Assembly: GCA_964528735.1 (NCBI GenBank)
Contig: CAZGUV010000009.1
Location: forward strand, 1-38,875
Direction of reading: 5' to 3'
Length of the DNA stretch: 38,875 bases
From: CAYNND01 sp964528735
GTDB taxonomy: Bacteria; Patescibacteriota; Minisyncoccia; Phycocordibacterales; UBA2100
Shown here piece by piece: positions 14,238-23,159 of the stretch (the stretch's first letter is position 1; every line of letters begins with the position of its first letter). A program made the translations under genes and the position numbers. The notes beneath the pieces were generated by a model that saw only the letters and a program-made list of their open reading frames with translations, did no database searches and had not been told where the DNA came from.

Positions 14238-14750
14238 ACGGACCGCACGCTCAAGGCGTCGAGGCGAGTCTGTTAAGTTACACGCTGTATTGTAGCCACG
14301 TGAATCGATAATAGTGCCGTTTGCATCAAGAATGCCGTCAGTAGGGCTCACATCGAGCTTGTAGATGTACATCATGATACACCGACCCGCCTGCTGGTAC
14401 CGTAGACGTACGCTTGGTGTAGATGATGATGTGGTAAGTGCAGTCGTGTATGTACCCGTAGAAGTACTGTCTGCAAGATTTGTGAGAAGTACTCCTCCAC
14501 ACTGGATTGCGGTTTGTCCAGTGCCTGGCTCAAAACGACCTTGAAAATCGAGATAGAGTGAGCACTCAGCGCCAGCGTCTGCAGCGTAAAATGCATATTG
14601 TGATTCACGCGCCAAATTGGTAAGCAAAAGCTCTTTTTGCGCAATACCAGCCATATAAATTGCCAGCGACAAAAGCACAGAAGAAACCAGTGCTGCGATA
14701 AAAAGAGTAAATCCCTTCTGTGTATTTTTTTGTGATGCGAATATATTCAT
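14226..14750 (-). CDS. PilX-like minor pilus protein
   Basis: 174 residues from the ATG at 14750 (an upstream start at 14774 would overlap the previous gene). A short basic leader ending in KGFTLF is followed by a hydrophobic helix (about residues 15-40) and then AADAGAECSLYLD, the pattern of PilX/GspK-like minor pilins in Parcubacteria. After the helix comes a small beta-rich domain with several Cys. It is the last gene of the minor pilin set; the purL promoter begins inside its 3' end. Assignment as PilX is by position and the N-terminal pattern only. Confidence 0.72.
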   Translation of the reverse strand: MNIFASQKNTQKGFTLFIAALVSSVLLSLAIYMAGIAQKELLLTNLARESQYAFYAADAGAECSLYLDFQGRFEPGTGQTAIQCGGVLLTNLADSTSTGTYTTALTTSSSTPSVRLRYQQAGRCIMMYIYKLDVSPTDGILDANGTIIDSRGYNTACNLTDSPRRLERAVRLQY

Positions 14751-14755
14751 ACGTT

Positions 14756-15382
14756 TTACTGTGAAGGAACCCATTGCAAAATATCTTCCTCGATACTTAC
14801 CGTTCGCGTTGAACCAAGCGCACCCGAAGTCCAGGTAACAACAGATCTGATAGTCGCCTGTCCTGTTGCCGGTGCATCACGACGAGTCACGGTCACTGTA
14901 CGTGTAAAACGTGACGTTGTATATCCTGCCCCACTTTCATAGGTATAAAAGCCAGTACTTGATTGAAAGTTGAGTGGAGCACAGAGACCAGCTCCTACTG
15001 TACATCGAGTCAATACACCAGTATTAGTGTTTACCGTAAAGTTTGTAGGGCTTGCCGTTGTTCCCACGAGTGAACCGCTCACATCACGGACGTGCGTAAG
15101 CCAATCATCAGCAGGATTACATATACCTGAAACAGTAACTCCATGAGCTATGCAAATGAGTTGACGGTCACGGAGCGATCGAACCACCTCAATTGCTTCT
15201 TGCGCTAGGTTAAACGCTGTCACCTGATCTTTTGCGTAGTTTGCTGCGATAAGACTTCTTCCAGCAAGAGTCAGTGGTGCTGATACGGCGAGAGTGAGCA
15301 TTGTAATCGCCACAAGTGTTTCAATCATTGAAAAACCTCGTTGTGCGCCTTTCTGCCTTCGTATGTGTTGAGCTGTGTTCAT
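14756..15382 (-). CDS. type IV pilus minor pilin, PilV-like
   Basis: 208 residues. Prepilin leader with cleavage expected in QRG-FSMIETLVA, followed by a hydrophobic helix and NLAQEAIEVVRSLRD, a pattern typical of PilV-like proteins. The rest is a beta-rich, Thr/Ser-rich domain ending in TWTSGALGSTRTVSIEED. It starts 2 nt after the preceding gene's stop. Likely part of the initiating tip complex. Confidence 0.8.
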   Translation of the reverse strand: MNTAQHIRRQKGAQRGFSMIETLVAITMLTLAVSAPLTLAGRSLIAANYAKDQVTAFNLAQEAIEVVRSLRDRQLICIAHGVTVSGICNPADDWLTHVRDVSGSLVGTTASPTNFTVNTNTGVLTRCTVGAGLCAPLNFQSSTGFYTYESGAGYTTSRFTRTVTVTRRDAPATGQATIRSVVTWTSGALGSTRTVSIEEDILQWVPSQ

Positions 15383-15384
15383 GA

Positions 15385-16005
15385 TTAGATATCTATTTGT
15401 CTTTGAGTCGCACTCGCTTGAATATCAAAGTTTGTTGTCGTCTTCACCTTTTCATCTCCTGCGGTACCTCTAATAATCATCATGACTCGAGGCTGATAGT
15501 GTGTCGGCGAAGTGCTATCTCCAGTTGCAGTAGTGCCAGTGAGGTAAAATGTAAGCCCTGTAATCTTCACCTCTGAAGCAGTGATAGGAAGCGTGATTGG
15601 ACTTCCAAAACCGCTTGGTCTGTATACTTTCATAATACGCTGATGGTTCACATCAGACACATTGTTTACCCAATAGTATCGGATTTTATATGACTCATCT
15701 GCATGCCCAACAGTGAAACAGTTTGGCTTACCGAATGGACAAAACTCGAATGACGAACCGCTTGTTCCCCCCGCAGTAAGACGATAGTCAGTACCCATGC
15801 GTACCGCACGTACCATACCATCCACCGCAACATTGAGGTTAAACATGACCGATTGAAGCGCATGTGCCTTCTTACTTGCGTCAACCATCGAAAGAAGTGC
15901 TATCGTAGCGACAGCCATAACGACTGTAAACACGGCAACAGATACGAGCATCTCAATAAGAGTGAAACCGAGAGTCTTCTTCTTTTGTACTCGTGGTGTA
16001 TACAT
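15385..16005 (-). CDS. type IV pilus minor pilin, PilW-like
   Basis: 206 residues. Leader and helix LGFTLIEMLVSVAVFTVV with Glu at position +5 after the cleavage Gly, then LQSVMFNLNVAVDGMVRAVRMG, which matches PilW/GspJ-type pilins. It includes a Cys pair in FCPFGKPNCF. It starts 2 nt from the upstream gene end, in a tight minor pilin cluster. Confidence 0.8.
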   Translation of the reverse strand: MYTPRVQKKKTLGFTLIEMLVSVAVFTVVMAVATIALLSMVDASKKAHALQSVMFNLNVAVDGMVRAVRMGTDYRLTAGGTSGSSFEFCPFGKPNCFTVGHADESYKIRYYWVNNVSDVNHQRIMKVYRPSGFGSPITLPITASEVKITGLTFYLTGTTATGDSTSPTHYQPRVMMIIRGTAGDEKVKTTTNFDIQASATQRQIDI

Positions 16006-16007
16006 AA

Positions 16008-16607
16008 TTACTGTACTGACATCTGACCCGAAACTTCGACGATAATGTTCTGGACGTCGTTTCGCGGAGATCTGAGTTCAATTTTCGCTTTTGGGTACAA
16101 CGTTCCGCTCACTTGATTCACGCGTATCTCAGCGTCAGGCTCAGGTCGTCGAAATAAAATATCGATTCTGTTTGGTGTTGTACAGTCATAATCATTTGCG
16201 GTTGGACTTGAAAGTGGCCCATTGGTAACACACAAGTCACTGATGGTATACCCTCTTCCGATATTGTACGTCTGCACGACGGTGTCGCTTCCTAAGGTAA
16301 ACACTCCACCATCGGAGAATGTGTCTGCATACATACGAAATGATGTCGGGGTCACCGTTTCAAAATTCACACCATATCCAGCGAGAAATTCTTGGTTTGA
16401 TGTTGTTGTCGACTGTCGAACAGAGATACCAAACGTCTGTGCCTGTCGTATGGTGAGCGCAGTATCATAAGCGAGAGTCCGCAAGAGCACCTTTCCACCA
16501 AATCGAGAGTGATTACTGACCATGACCCCCATCACAAGAGCCAATATTCCCATTACCAAGAGCAATTCGATCAGTGTAAATCCTCGTTGCTGAGAACGAC
16601 GCTTCAT
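16008..16607 (-). CDS. type IV pilus minor pilin, FimT/GspH-like
   Basis: 199 residues from the ATG at 16607 (MKRRSQQRGFTLIELLLV); a longer open frame upstream to 16853 runs antiparallel to pilD and is spurious. Canonical prepilin cleavage Gly followed by FTLIE, a hydrophobic helix and a GspH-like C-terminal domain with TIRQAQTFGISVRQS. It begins 1 nt after the pilD stop. Confidence 0.82.
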   Translation of the reverse strand: MKRRSQQRGFTLIELLLVMGILALVMGVMVSNHSRFGGKVLLRTLAYDTALTIRQAQTFGISVRQSTTTSNQEFLAGYGVNFETVTPTSFRMYADTFSDGGVFTLGSDTVVQTYNIGRGYTISDLCVTNGPLSSPTANDYDCTTPNRIDILFRRPEPDAEIRVNQVSGTLYPKAKIELRSPRNDVQNIIVEVSGQMSVQ

Positions 16608-16608
16608 A

Positions 16609-17363
16609 CTACACAATATACAGCACATTCCAGATATTCGTGAGCGAGATATACTCAAAGAGGATAAGACCAGCAGAAACAAGAATAAATGGTCCAAATG
16701 GCAGCTCCGTTTGCATAGTAACGTATCGAGACTTTCCTTTGAGGAACTGGTAGGCGAACATAAGTATGCCCACACAAGAGCCAACAATGCACGCGAGCCA
16801 GAGCGTAATAAACGCACCAAACAAACCGAGCAGGACTCCGACACCAAATACAAGTTTTACATCTCCAAAACCAATCCATCTGCCATCGCTTACATACCAA
16901 ACAACCCACAACGCTACACTCATAAGTGCTCCTGGGAGAAGCACATTTCCTACTGAAGTCACGCCCGCAGAAATTGCAGGTATATGTGTGCCAAATGCCA
17001 CGAGTGAAAATCCGTAGTTCCACGCATCAGGTATTACCGTATGCCTGATGTCGTATGTAGAAATAAGGACTGCGACGACTGAAAGTGTTATGAAAGAGAT
17101 GAGTTCATACGTTGACGAAGCATGCACATACGACAGATAAAACAGTACGCCGGTTACAAATTCTACGAGCGGGTATTGTATAGAAATTTTTGAACCACAT
17201 GTACGACNNNNNNNNNNCCAAGAACTCGTGAGCACGAACCGCAACTACTTCTTCCCTTCAAGCCCCTCCCCGAGTAGGCACGGTACACAACCACATTTAG
17301 AAAACTCCCAATAATTGTCCCGAGCACAAATACATAGAGCGGTAAAAGAAAATCCATGAGCAT
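16609..17363 (-). CDS. pilD: prepilin leader peptidase/N-methyltransferase, split by an assembly gap
   Basis: An inner-membrane aspartyl protease that cleaves prepilin leaders and methylates the new N-terminus. The N-terminal part has LGTIIGSFLNVVVYR and the first Cys pair SCGSC; after the N run the frame resumes at RTCGSKISIQYPLVE with the second Cys pair. The catalytic aspartates are in YDIRHTVIPD and GFGDVKLVFG. The frames on either side of the 10 N do not join, and by comparison with the family about 15-20 residues between the Cys pairs are missing, so this is a sequencing gap and not a broken gene. Start at 17363 or 17357. Confidence 0.9.
17208..17217. other. assembly gap (10 N) inside pilD
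   Basis: Ten N. The coding frame requires a missing length of 2 modulo 3, so 10 is a placeholder and not a measured length. Confidence 0.97.
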
Positions 17364-17393
17364 AGTATACCATTCACTTTTCTCGCACATAAA

Positions 17394-17423
17394 CAAAAAC
17401 CCCGCATACGCGGGGCTTTGTTG
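17394..17423 (-). terminator. rho-independent terminator behind the major pilin
   Basis: On the minus strand a CCCCGC/GCGGGG stem with a 4-nt loop is followed by TTTTTG. It lies between the pilin stop (17440) and pilD, so it separates an abundant pilin message from lower expression of pilD and the minor pilins. Confidence 0.8.
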
Positions 17424-17439
17424 AAACAGAGAAGGTCAA

Positions 17440-17931
17440 TTACGGAGCAACCTTCAAGACGTTTCCAGTACCAACTGTTGCAGATGCACTGTAACCAGTG
17501 ATTCCATCGAGACCGTCAGTAACGTCGGTTGATGGAGTACCAGTACAACCATCGATTGCACCAGGAGTACCCTCAAGTACTGTACCGAGACAGTATGTTG
17601 TAGCAGTTCCTGCGTACCAGTACTGTCGATCAGTTGCTGCAGGTGATGCAGGTGATGAAGGGTCCTTAGGAATTGCTGTCATGTATGCACTTGTGATTTG
17701 TGTTGAAGAAACAACCACTTCAGTTCCAGATGTTGTAACTGGGTATGTGTTGTTCGCGTCAAACATCAATTCAAGCGCAACCTGCATAGACTTCAAGTCT
17801 TGCTGGCGTCGTGCATCACGACTCTTCTTTCGAGCAGAGTTCATTGATGCGAGAACGACTGAGGAGAGGATTCCGATGATCGCAATGACCACGAGGAGCT
17901 CAATCAGTGTAAAACCTTTTTGCTTTGTCAT
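17440..17931 (-). CDS. pilA: major type IV pilin (first copy)
   Basis: 163 residues from the ATG at 17931 (MTKQKGFTLIELLVVIAIIG). Class III leader of 6 residues, Glu at +5, long hydrophobic N-terminal helix and SRDARRQQDLKSMQVALEL, typical of Parcubacteria pilins. The C-terminal part carries two Cys that could bridge. It has its own promoter (17963-17992) and strong terminator, which fits high expression. A 60-bp stretch is identical to the neighbouring pilin gene. Confidence 0.92.
   Translation of the reverse strand: MTKQKGFTLIELLVVIAIIGILSSVVLASMNSARKKSRDARRQQDLKSMQVALELMFDANNTYPVTTSGTEVVVSSTQITSAYMTAIPKDPSSPASPAATDRQYWYAGTATTYCLGTVLEGTPGAIDGCTGTPSTDVTDGLDGITGYSASATVGTGNVLKVAP
17854..17913. 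repeat. 60-bp exact direct repeat in pilin genes, copy 1
   Basis: Identical to 18480-18539 and encodes the hydrophobic pilin helix starting at FTLIE. It lies inside two otherwise diverged genes, which suggests recent duplication or gene conversion. Confidence 0.95.
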
Positions 17932-17962
17932 ACGTATGATAGGCAATTTAAAATGATAATTA

Positions 17963-17992
17963 TTAATAGGACCATCTCCGGAGTCCTGTGAA
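17963..17992 (-). promoter_or_regulatory. promoter of the first pilin gene
   Basis: Minus-strand TTCACA (17992-17987), an 18-bp spacer and TATTAA (17968-17963), leaving a leader of about 25-30 nt before the ATG. The spacer contains a TCCGGA palindrome and partly inverted GGAC/GTCC ends, a possible regulator site. A second TATCAT box sits 4 nt from the ATG. Confidence 0.45.
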
Positions 17993-18089
17993 CAGATTGT
18001 AACCTACATAAGTACTTTTGGATTACCTACCTGTGGACAATCTCAACATTCGTAGAGTATTATCAAGAAGAAATCACACGTCTCTCCCA

Positions 18090-18563
18090 CTACGGACCAA
18101 CTCGATAATCATTTGCGGTTGAACTACCAGTGACTGTGTCCATCGCACTATTCAAAGACCCGACACAGCCATTACTTGTGCCACTCCCCTCCATTTCAAC
18201 TGCAATGCAGTACGTACTTCCCGAAGCATTCGAAAGATAATAGTACGCCGCACTTCCACCTCGAGGGTCAACAGGTACTAAAGGAATAAACCCATTCGTT
18301 ACTAACGCTGCAAGTGCAGTTGTCGCATGCGCAGCTCCGGTAGTTGTTGTTGTTTGCGTAATGTATTTTTCTGCACCGACACCATTATAGTGAAGTTCGA
18401 GTGCAACCTGGATTGATTTTATATCTTCAAGACGCCGCGCATCTCGAGAGCGAATTCTTGCAGTGTTGACCGCAGCCAAAACGACTGAGGAGAGGATTCC
18501 GATGATCGCAATGACCACGAGGAGCTCAATCAGTGTAAATGCTTTTTTATGGTTGCGTTTCAT
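18090..18563 (-). CDS. type IV pilin (second copy)
   Basis: 157 residues. Leader MKRNHKKA is cleaved before FTLIELLVV; the cleavage position carries Ala instead of the usual Gly, which most PilD enzymes process poorly. The helix is identical to that of the neighbouring pilin, followed by SRDARRLEDIKSIQVALEL. The globular part differs (Thr/Ala-rich, two Cys near the C-terminus). It lies 49 nt downstream of pilC. It could be an alternative major pilin or a minor subunit. Confidence 0.88.
   Translation of the reverse strand: MKRNHKKAFTLIELLVVIAIIGILSSVVLAAVNTARIRSRDARRLEDIKSIQVALELHYNGVGAEKYITQTTTTTGAAHATTALAALVTNGFIPLVPVDPRGGSAAYYYLSNASGSTYCIAVEMEGSGTSNGCVGSLNSAMDTVTGSSTANDYRVGP
18480..18539. 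repeat. 60-bp exact direct repeat in pilin genes, copy 2
   Basis: Partner of 17854-17913. Confidence 0.95.
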
Positions 18564-18612
18564 GAAAAGAATACTTTGCGAATAATGAGAGACTCCCCCG
18601 CACCATTTCAGA

Positions 18613-19821
18613 CTAGATACCAGATGAGATGTTGTAAATTGGCACGAGCACTGAGGTCAACAAGACACCCACACCGAGCGCAAGCATCACAATCATCAAC
18701 GGTTCAATCATCGAAACGAGTGTGTCCACAGCAGTCCCCACTTCACGTCGATAAAACTTTGCCATTGTGCCGAGGATTTTACCCATATCACCAGTCTCCT
18801 CACCCACACGCACCATCGCAACCATAATACTCGGGAATTCTTTGTGTTTCGCCATCGCGTCGGAGGTGTGGATTCCAGTCTGCACATCTTTCGTAATCGT
18901 CATGAGTGCTCGCTCATATGAAGGATCTCCCACTACCTGACTCGACATCTCGAGTGCTCGAACCATCTGAATACCTGAGGTAAGCATCGTACTCAAGTTG
19001 TCTGAAATTCTCGAAAGAAAGAGCTTTTGATACAAAGAACCAACGTACGGGATGGTCAACTTCAGCTTAGAGAAAGTTTCCTTCCCCGATTCACTATTGA
19101 GAACTCGTCCAACCATGACAGCAGTGAGTACAATTCCGGCAATAAAGAGGTAGAAGTAATTCACTAAGAAATTACTAATTGCCATAATGACTCGCGTATA
19201 GATTGGAAGTGTCTGCCCTGTCTCAACAAGAATACCTGTCATTTTTGGAATAACCATAGTCATCATCAAAATCATCACCGTAATGAAGACCACAATAACG
19301 AACGCTGGGTAAATGAGCGCATTTTTCGCTTTTGCGCTGACTTCGTAATTTCTATCGAGGTAATCAGCCAAAAAGTTAAACACATCGTCAAGCTTTCCTG
19401 TCTCTTCTCCCGTACGCACCATCTGCACATAAAAGTTATCAAACACTGCAGGATGTTTTGCGAGCGCGCGTGACATCGGAGAACCAGCTTGGATGTCATT
19501 TGCGATTTGGGTGAGCTTATCTTGCAGCGCTGGACTTGTACTTTCTGTCGCAAGCAATCGAAACGCTCGAAGTGCTGAAACTTGCGCCTCAAAGAGAGTC
19601 GCAATCTGGCGAGACAACATCACCACATCTTTTGTTTTGACACGCTCAAAGAAACTCAAGTTCATCGAGAGCTTGCCTCCTGTTTTTGCTGGATCGATTG
19701 ACTGAACTATCAGCCCACGTCGCTGAAGGCTCGCAACCGCAACATCGATGGACACTGCATCGATAGTACCGTCAGCTGTACGACCTTCTTTATCTACCGC
19801 TTTATATGCAAAAAGTGCCAT
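18613..19821 (-). CDS. pilC: type IV pilus inner-membrane platform protein
   Basis: 402 residues, the usual PilC/GspF length. Two GspF domains (about residues 65-190 and 270-395), each with the conserved VRTGEETGKL / VRVGEETGDM signature, and three hydrophobic segments (about 170, 220 and 375). It couples the PilB and PilT motors to pilin assembly. N-terminal FAYKAVDKEGR is typical. It follows pilT by 9 nt. Confidence 0.95.
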   Translation of the reverse strand: MALFAYKAVDKEGRTADGTIDAVSIDVAVASLQRRGLIVQSIDPAKTGGKLSMNLSFFERVKTKDVVMLSRQIATLFEAQVSALRAFRLLATESTSPALQDKLTQIANDIQAGSPMSRALAKHPAVFDNFYVQMVRTGEETGKLDDVFNFLADYLDRNYEVSAKAKNALIYPAFVIVVFITVMILMMTMVIPKMTGILVETGQTLPIYTRVIMAISNFLVNYFYLFIAGIVLTAVMVGRVLNSESGKETFSKLKLTIPYVGSLYQKLFLSRISDNLSTMLTSGIQMVRALEMSSQVVGDPSYERALMTITKDVQTGIHTSDAMAKHKEFPSIMVAMVRVGEETGDMGKILGTMAKFYRREVGTAVDTLVSMIEPLMIVMLALGVGVLLTSVLVPIYNISSGI

Positions 19822-19830
19822 AACTCAATA

Positions 19831-20898
19831 TTACAACAAGCGCTCAAGCATTTGTGGATTGAGTGAGTGCTCGTATGCACTTTCAATCGTTATCTCCCCG
19901 CGCGAGACGAGTTCAGCAAGTGTTCTGTTCATATCAATCATCCCATCTTCAGAACCTGTTTCGATGATGGTATTTATTTCGTGCGTTCTCTTTTCGCGGA
20001 TGAGGTTTGCCACGGCTTTGTTATTGATGAGAAGTTCATATGCTGGCACCATTCCACCTGAGATTCTTGGAATGAGTCGCTGTGAGAAGATACCTGCGAG
20101 TGACGCTGAGAGTTGGAGTCGAATCTGATCTTGCTGTTCTGCGGGGAATGTATCGATGATACGATCGATGGTCTGTGCCGCGTTGTTTGTGTGCAATGTT
20201 GAAAATACAAGGTGACCTGTTTCCGCTGCGGTTACGGCAGCTCCCATTGTCTCTGAACCGCGCATTTCACCGACAAGCAACACATCAATATCCTGACGAA
20301 ACGCACTGCGGAGCGCCGATGGGAAATCGTGAGTATCAATACCAACTTCACGCTGGTCAATCAACGACTGCTTCGGTTCGTGGATATACTCAATCGGATC
20401 TTCAATAGTTACAATATGGGCTGCTCGCTCTGTGTTAATCAAATCGATAAGTGCTGCAAGTGTTGTTGTTTTTCCCTGCCCCACCGGTCCCACCACCAAA
20501 AAGAATCCTTGTCGCTTTCGTGCAAAGTTGGTAAGTGCTTGCGGCAAAGTAAGCTCCTCAATACTTCGTATGACTTTCGGGATGCGACGAAGCACGACCG
20601 CTGCATTACCTCTTTGGAAAAATGCATTTCCACGAAATCGTTCGGTGCCCTGGAGTTGAAATGAAAAGTCGAGCTCTTGTTCTTTAAGGAATTTATCCTT
20701 TTGGGCTGGATTAGTGAGCGCAGTCGTAAAACCCATAACATCCTCACCGGTAAGAACAGGTTCGTTCATCATCGGCACCAGTGACCCATCTACACGCAAC
20801 GTCGGTCGTGAATCAGCAGAAAGGTGCAAGTCTGATGCTCCTTCGTGCGTGACAATGGTGAGATACTTCTGAATCTCTTTATCATATTGCATAGCCAT
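19831..20898 (-). CDS. pilT: pilus retraction ATPase
   Basis: 355 residues from the ATG at 20898 (20892 also possible); an upstream start at 20961 would run into the regulator gene. A hexameric secretion-type ATPase that depolymerises the pilus. Walker A is VGPVGQGKTTTL, with Gln in place of the more common Ser. The Asp box TIEDPIEYIH, Walker B VLLVGEMRGSETM and His box AETGHLVFSTLHTNNA follow. Size and lack of the PilB N-terminal domain fit PilT. Retraction implies twitching, adhesion to a host cell or DNA uptake. Confidence 0.93.
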   Translation of the reverse strand: MAMQYDKEIQKYLTIVTHEGASDLHLSADSRPTLRVDGSLVPMMNEPVLTGEDVMGFTTALTNPAQKDKFLKEQELDFSFQLQGTERFRGNAFFQRGNAAVVLRRIPKVIRSIEELTLPQALTNFARKRQGFFLVVGPVGQGKTTTLAALIDLINTERAAHIVTIEDPIEYIHEPKQSLIDQREVGIDTHDFPSALRSAFRQDIDVLLVGEMRGSETMGAAVTAAETGHLVFSTLHTNNAAQTIDRIIDTFPAEQQDQIRLQLSASLAGIFSQRLIPRISGGMVPAYELLINNKAVANLIREKRTHEINTIIETGSEDGMIDMNRTLAELVSRGEITIESAYEHSLNPQMLERLL

Positions 20899-20905
20899 AC
20901 CACTA

Positions 20906-21337
20906 CTATAGCTTAGGCTCTGCAAACTGCACGCCTCCCTGTGGAGGAATCCATGTTCCAATTATTTGTTCAAACTTGTTTACCATCTCATCAGGAAGCA
21001 TGTGAGCTTTGATGAATTGCGCCGCAACCCCAAAGTCTTTCATTTTTTTAAAGTCTTCTGGTTCGCTTTGATTCGAAAGCACGATGAGTGGTGTGGTGTC
21101 AGCGAGGTGCTCTTTGCGCAATACCTCAACAAATTCAAATCCATTCATGCCAGGCATACGTATATCGAACGCGATTACATCGGGCTTGAGACCTGCTCGT
21201 ATTTTTTCAAGAGCAGCCTTTGCATCAGTGACAGGTATCACAACATGTCCTCGCTCATGGATTTTCACTGAGTACACATCTACCATAAACGGATCGTCAT
21301 CTACGAAGAGAATGGTTCGCTGTGGTGAGGTGTTCAT
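20906..21337 (-). CDS. CheY-like response regulator (stand-alone receiver)
   Basis: 143 residues, a single receiver domain. Acidic pocket VDDD near the N-terminus, phosphoacceptor Asp in AFDIRMPGMNG, conserved Ser in IVLSNQ and Lys in FIKA. There is no output domain. It sits between pilB and pilT and its start overlaps the pilB stop by 4 nt (ATGA), so it is made with the motors and probably tunes extension or retraction, as PilG/PilH-type regulators do elsewhere. No histidine kinase lies in this window. Confidence 0.92.
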   Translation of the reverse strand: MNTSPQRTILFVDDDPFMVDVYSVKIHERGHVVIPVTDAKAALEKIRAGLKPDVIAFDIRMPGMNGFEFVEVLRKEHLADTTPLIVLSNQSEPEDFKKMKDFGVAAQFIKAHMLPDEMVNKFEQIIGTWIPPQGGVQFAEPKL

Positions 21338-23151
21338 GATGTAGTTGCTTTTTCTTCTGCGTGTTCTGCATTCTCTTGCTCATTGTCGTGAATCAACTGT
21401 ACTTCTTCTGCGAGGAGTATTCCACCAAGCGTGCCAACTTCAGAAAATGGTATGACTTTGCTGGTGGCTTTCAGTATAGCATCTTCGCGAAGCGTCAACA
21501 TACCCTGCTTGCGCGCAAGCGAATATATCTCATTGTCACCCTTTCTGCTCAAGATGGCTTTCTCAATGTCAGCACTCATTCCAAACATCTCTGTAACCGC
21601 AACACGTCCGCGCATACCTGTCGCGCAGCCTTGTGTTGGTTCTGGCTCGTAGACAATATTTCCAAATGTAGGTCTGAATTGTTCGGGCAAATCCTTAATG
21701 GTGTCTTCCATCATGACTCGCATACTTGGACTCACATCGACTGCCTTCCCTGTACCTGGATTCAACCGTCTCACGAGTCGTTGCGCCATCACGAGTGTTA
21801 GTGTTGGTGCAATCAAGTACGGATCAACACCCATATCAACAAGACGTGGGATGACACCTGTCGCGTCGTTGGTGTGAATTGTAGAGAGCACTAAGTGACC
21901 AGTAAGTGCCGCTTGCACCGCAAGCTTTGCTGTTTCACCATCACGAATTTCTCCCACCATGATCACGTCTGGGTCTTGACGCAAGGCGGTACGAAGACCA
22001 CTGGCAAAACTATAGCCAATTTCAGCGCGCATCTGTGACTGGTTGACTCCTTCCATACGATATTCCACCGGATCTTCAAGTGACATGACGTTTTCCGTAT
22101 CTCTATCGAGCTCATTCAACATCGAATAGAGTGTGGTTGATTTACCAGAACCCGTTGGACCTGAAACAAGAATGAGTCCGTACGGTCTGTCGAGCGCTGC
22201 CTTAATCAAAAATTTATTTTTTTCGGTGAGACCGAGGTCATTAAGTGGCACGAACCCTTTGCTTCTGTCCAAAATACGCATCACCACCTTTTCACCATCA
22301 GGGGTTGGGAATGTTGAAACACGAAAGTCGATTTTTCGATTGTTGATGTTTGCTCCGAAACGACCGTCTTGCGGTTTTCTTCGTTCATCGAGCCGCATCG
22401 CAGAGAGCACTTTGATACGCGCAACAACTGCCTGGTGAGTATTTCTCGGCAACACAAGGCTCGTATGCAATGATCCATCGAGTCGGAATCGTACCCGCAC
22501 ACCAGCTTCTGCTGGCTCTATGTGAATATCAGATGCAGCGCCATCAACTGCGTAGCGCAAAATTGTTGCAACAATTTTAATGATAGGGGCATCTTCTTGA
22601 ATGGTCGCATCAGGCTTTGATTTATCTGTCTGCACCTTATTGAGCTCATCCTGCATGTCGGCCTGATCGGTCCCCACTTCTGTTGCGAGCTCATCGAGCG
22701 CATTACCGACATCTCCAGTAAGCCCACGATACATATCAAGAACGCGCTCAAAATCCCCTTTCGTAATATGGAATACTTTATAGGGGAGACCAATCTTTCG
22801 CGTGATGAAGTTGAGTGCGTCGAGCGCTTCAATATCATCTGGGTTAATCATCCCGATATGAAGAATTCCTTCTTCAAGTCCGAGTGCGATAACGCTGTAA
22901 TGTTTTGCAGACTCCTCGGGAATGTATTGCAAAATCTCGAGTGGGATTTTCTCATCCTGCTTCACTGTTCGTGTAGGTACTCGAATAGTCCCTCCCTGTT
23001 GAGCAGCAAGTATTTCTTCATCACTAAACCCTCTTTGTTTGAGCGCTTCTTCTACGGTGATGCTTTTGCGCTCAATCTCATTACGAATTTCGCGAGCAAG
23101 AGGCTCGGTGAGGCTTCCTTGTGCAACTAATATCGTGAGTGGATCCTCCAT
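21334..23151 (-). CDS. pilB: pilus extension ATPase
   Basis: 605 residues from the ATG at 23151 (a GTG at 23157 is possible). N-terminal GspE-N-like domains (residues 1-about 170), then the ATPase core with Walker A VSGPTGSGKSTTL, Asp box LEDPVEYRMEG, Walker B DPDVIMVGEIRDGET and His box LTGHLVLSTIHTNDA. It powers pilin addition. The region that normally holds a four-Cys zinc site after LVRRL has only one Cys (QGCATGMRGR), so the zinc element is lost. Second-last of the assembly-motor genes before the regulator and pilT. Confidence 0.95.
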   Translation of the reverse strand: MEDPLTILVAQGSLTEPLAREIRNEIERKSITVEEALKQRGFSDEEILAAQQGGTIRVPTRTVKQDEKIPLEILQYIPEESAKHYSVIALGLEEGILHIGMINPDDIEALDALNFITRKIGLPYKVFHITKGDFERVLDMYRGLTGDVGNALDELATEVGTDQADMQDELNKVQTDKSKPDATIQEDAPIIKIVATILRYAVDGAASDIHIEPAEAGVRVRFRLDGSLHTSLVLPRNTHQAVVARIKVLSAMRLDERRKPQDGRFGANINNRKIDFRVSTFPTPDGEKVVMRILDRSKGFVPLNDLGLTEKNKFLIKAALDRPYGLILVSGPTGSGKSTTLYSMLNELDRDTENVMSLEDPVEYRMEGVNQSQMRAEIGYSFASGLRTALRQDPDVIMVGEIRDGETAKLAVQAALTGHLVLSTIHTNDATGVIPRLVDMGVDPYLIAPTLTLVMAQRLVRRLNPGTGKAVDVSPSMRVMMEDTIKDLPEQFRPTFGNIVYEPEPTQGCATGMRGRVAVTEMFGMSADIEKAILSRKGDNEIYSLARKQGMLTLREDAILKATSKVIPFSEVGTLGGILLAEEVQLIHDNEQENAEHAEEKATTS

Positions 23152-23159
23152 GCTCACTA

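Noticed and set aside
16608..16853. Extended N-terminus of the FimT/GspH-like pilin.
   Set aside because: The extension lies within pilD in another frame; the ATG at 16607 directly precedes a normal prepilin leader.
16008..17396. Frameshifted or pseudogenised pilD and pilO (also 23583-24240).
   Set aside because: In both cases the break falls exactly on a run of 10 N and the flanking parts are well conserved, so these are assembly gaps.
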